In this document: one piece after another, positions 5,223 to 6,446 of the stretch
Layout of the letters: each line of letters begins with the position of its first letter
How positions within the stretch are numbered: the stretch's first letter is position 1
Origin: an uncultured Spirochaetaceae bacterium
Lineage (GTDB): Bacteria; Spirochaetota; Spirochaetia; SZUA-6; Bin103
Reading direction: 5' to 3'
DNA length: 6,446 nt
Assembly (NCBI GenBank): GCA_913043885.1
Contig: CAJWOB010000154.1
Location: forward strand, 1 to 6,446
Notes under the pieces: model-generated
The model's database searches: none
What the model was told of the DNA's origin: nothing
What the model saw: the letters and a program-made list of their open reading frames with translations, nothing else
Made by a program: the position numbers and the translations under genes

Positions 5223-5513
5223 TTGGAGAGCCTCCCCGACCGTGTGGCGGACGCCTGCGCGGAGCTCAGCAAGCAGCTGAGCGCTCTGCTGGGTCCGACG
5301 CTCGTCTCTATGTGGGTGCACGGGGCCGCGACGTTCGTGGATCGACCATCGCGACTCGGCGATGTCGATACACACGCGGTGATCGACGCGGACCTGCCAA
5401 ACACCGCTTGGGAAGCGATACATCGAGCCGGAACCGCTGCGCCGGCACACCAGAGCGATGATCGCGGAGTTCTCACTGATGACCCGCTTCAAGGCCTACT
5501 CAGCGACGCGTGA
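5223..5513 (+). pseudogene. Nucleotidyltransferase-like fragment
   Basis: The frame from TTG 5223 reads MESLPDRVADACAELSKQLS, then ALLGPTLVSMWVHGAATFVD and RPSRLGDVDTHAVIDADLP. This resembles the beginning of polymerase-beta-like nucleotidyltransferases of the aminoglycoside/kanamycin adenylyltransferase type: a helix, a strand ending in HGxx (HGAA in place of the usual GS), and the metal-binding D-x-D as GDVDTH. Such enzymes transfer a nucleotide from NTP to a hydroxyl group. After WEAIHR (about 5430) the sequence becomes low in character, and the frame stops at TGA 5511-5513, so the C-terminal helical domain is not recognisable. No good ribosome-binding site precedes the TTG; GTG 5241 is an alternative start. 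I regard it as a degraded or frameshifted gene, with moderate confidence in the family. Confidence 0.45.
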
Positions 5514-5778
5514 GCTCGAGGCGGCCGGGCACTCCACAAACTTGGCGAGTGCATGATTGGCCCTGGACTCTGGACGCCCAGCGTCTACGACTACGTCGAC
5601 GCGCGGCGGTCGCATTCGGGCCTGTCGCGGGACCGCTTTCCGTCCGATCACTCACGCGAGCTCGACCGGCGGCTGCGCGAGGCAGCCGCTGCTACGGTGG
5701 TCGACGTCCACCTGTCCCTGGAGTGCTCCACCGAGGTTAGCTGGGGCCAGCTGCACTGAGGTCAGCCGCGGGCAAGAG
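5514..5778 (+). other. Unassigned stretch with a continuing open frame, probable gene remnant
   Basis: The frame of the nucleotidyltransferase fragment continues past TGA 5511-5513 without further stops to TGA 5757-5759. It includes ATG 5553 and reads MIGPGLWTPSVYDYVDARRS, then an arginine- and alanine-rich helix RELDRRLREAAAATVVDVHL. I do not recognise either part. The composition (GLWTPSVYDYVD) looks protein-like, so this may be the remnant of another gene. No terminator is visible between 5759 and the end of the minus-strand enolase gene at 5779. Confidence 0.3.
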
Positions 5779-6446
5779 TTAGTCTAGAAACCCCTCGTCC
5801 TCAGGTGACAGGTGGCGCCGCGCCTCCTCGACGATGAAGTCCACCCCCAGCCCCGGCGTATCCCACACGTCGATGAAGCCGTCGCGGACGATGGGGTCCG
5901 GCAGCCCGGTGACGATGTCGTACCACCAGTCGGGATTGAGCCCCGGGTACTCGAGGGCGATGTAGTTCTGCGGCAGCGTGGCCGCCAGATGCACGTGGGC
6001 GGCTATGCCGAACAGCCCGTCGAGCACTCCGTGGGGGGCAATCAGGATGCCGTGCAGGTCCGCATACTCGGCCACCCACTTGAGCTCGGCGATGCCGCCG
6101 ACGTCGGCCGGGTCGGGGCCGACCACGTCCACCGCCTGCTTCTCGAACAGCTCCTTGAAGTGCTGGCGTAAATAGATCTGCTCGCCCGTGTGAATGGGTG
6201 TCGACGTGCTTTCCGTGACCTGACGGTAGAGATCGGCCATCACGTATGGCGTGTAGTCGCCGGTGAGCATGTCCTCCAGCCACATGATGTGGTACGGCTC
6301 CAGTGCTCGTGCCAGGCGGATGGCATCCGGCACCGTCATGCCGGGACCGCAGTCCAGGGCCAAACCGACTTCGTCGCCGAGGGCTTCCTTCATCGCCTCG
6401 ACGCAGGCGATCGTGTGCTTGAAGCCGCGCTCCGTCAACAGTCCTC
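5779..6446 (-). CDS. Mandelate racemase/muconate lactonizing enzyme family protein (enolase superfamily), C-terminal part
   Basis: The frame is open to the right edge and ends at TAA 5779-5781. About 222 residues of an enzyme of usually 370-410 are present: most of the (beta/alpha)8 barrel. Metal ligands are in place on successive strands: Asp in LALDCG, Glu in WLED, and Glu in HTGEQ. The His-Asp pair of the mandelate racemase/galactonate dehydratase branch is also seen: Asp in VVGPDPADVGGI and His in LIAPHG. The C-terminus has the family TPGLGVDF motif. Such enzymes abstract a proton next to a carboxylate and dehydrate or racemise sugar acids; the exact substrate cannot be told without the N-terminal capping domain, which lies outside the window. 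TTG 6438 is internal, not a start, since the frame continues upstream. It converges with the degraded plus-strand region. Confidence 0.92.
   Translation of the reverse strand, partial: GLLTERGFKHTIACVEAMKEALGDEVGLALDCGPGMTVPDAIRLARALEPYHIMWLEDMLTGDYTPYVMADLYRQVTESTSTPIHTGEQIYLRQHFKELFEKQAVDVVGPDPADVGGIAELKWVAEYADLHGILIAPHGVLDGLFGIAAHVHLAATLPQNYIALEYPGLNPDWWYDIVTGLPDPIVRDGFIDVWDTPGLGVDFIVEEARRHLSPEDEGFLD

Noticed and set aside
5108..5476. A 122-codon minus-strand frame opposite the nucleotidyltransferase fragment
   Set aside because: Composition is Ser/Arg-rich with no motif, while the plus strand shows a recognisable HGAA and GDVDTH pattern.

Overview
The window is high-GC bacterial DNA, except for the first ~190 bases, which are clearly AT-richer. 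It has no rRNA, tRNA, CRISPR array or recognisable transposase. The gene families are enolase-superfamily dehydratase, sulfatase, class C beta-lactamase-like hydrolase, DinB/DUF1572, PAT-like GNAT and a Phd/PIN toxin-antitoxin pair. This mix is common in uncultured high-GC environmental bacteria, for example Chloroflexota of the SAR202 type. That placement is inference only, because there is no phylogenetic marker here.

Layout. On the minus strand, a tight three-gene operon runs right to left: a HAD-like hydrolase (1837-1073), a DUF402/FomD-like protein (1060-401), and the start of a class I methyltransferase (397 leftwards). The methyltransferase loses family resemblance just after SAM-binding motif I, near base 200, and the frame continues open to the window edge through the AT-richer DNA. 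Divergently, on the plus strand, lie two broken genes in series: a DinB/DUF1572 gene (1876-2416; frameshift plus amber stop) and a phosphinothricin-acetyltransferase-like GNAT gene (2463-2943; ochre stop, a one-base insertion and an apparent internal deletion). Converging on these is an intact 418-aa serine hydrolase of the beta-lactamase/penicillin-binding-protein-like class C family (4230-2974).

From 4380 the plus strand carries a complete Phd/YefM-type antitoxin. Its partner, a PIN-domain (VapC-like) toxin, is cut off after ~33 residues and joined to the 3' end of a sulfatase gene, which itself holds a frameshift. Next come a 9-bp tandem repeat rich in CTAG, a 42-codon orphan reading frame with a strong ribosome-binding site, a nucleotidyltransferase-like fragment, and unassigned sequence. 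The window closes with the C-terminal two thirds of a mandelate racemase/muconate lactonizing enzyme family protein on the minus strand (6446-5779).

Overall picture: all well-preserved metabolic genes are on the minus strand. The plus strand holds a series of decayed or truncated genes, with the antitoxin as its only intact recognised member. This looks like an accessory region shaped by deletion, illegitimate joining and gene decay. I do not see a convincing new defence or biosynthetic system. The points most worth checking are the two chimeric junctions (about bases 200 and 4715), the antitoxin left without a full toxin, and the HAD-DUF402-methyltransferase operon.
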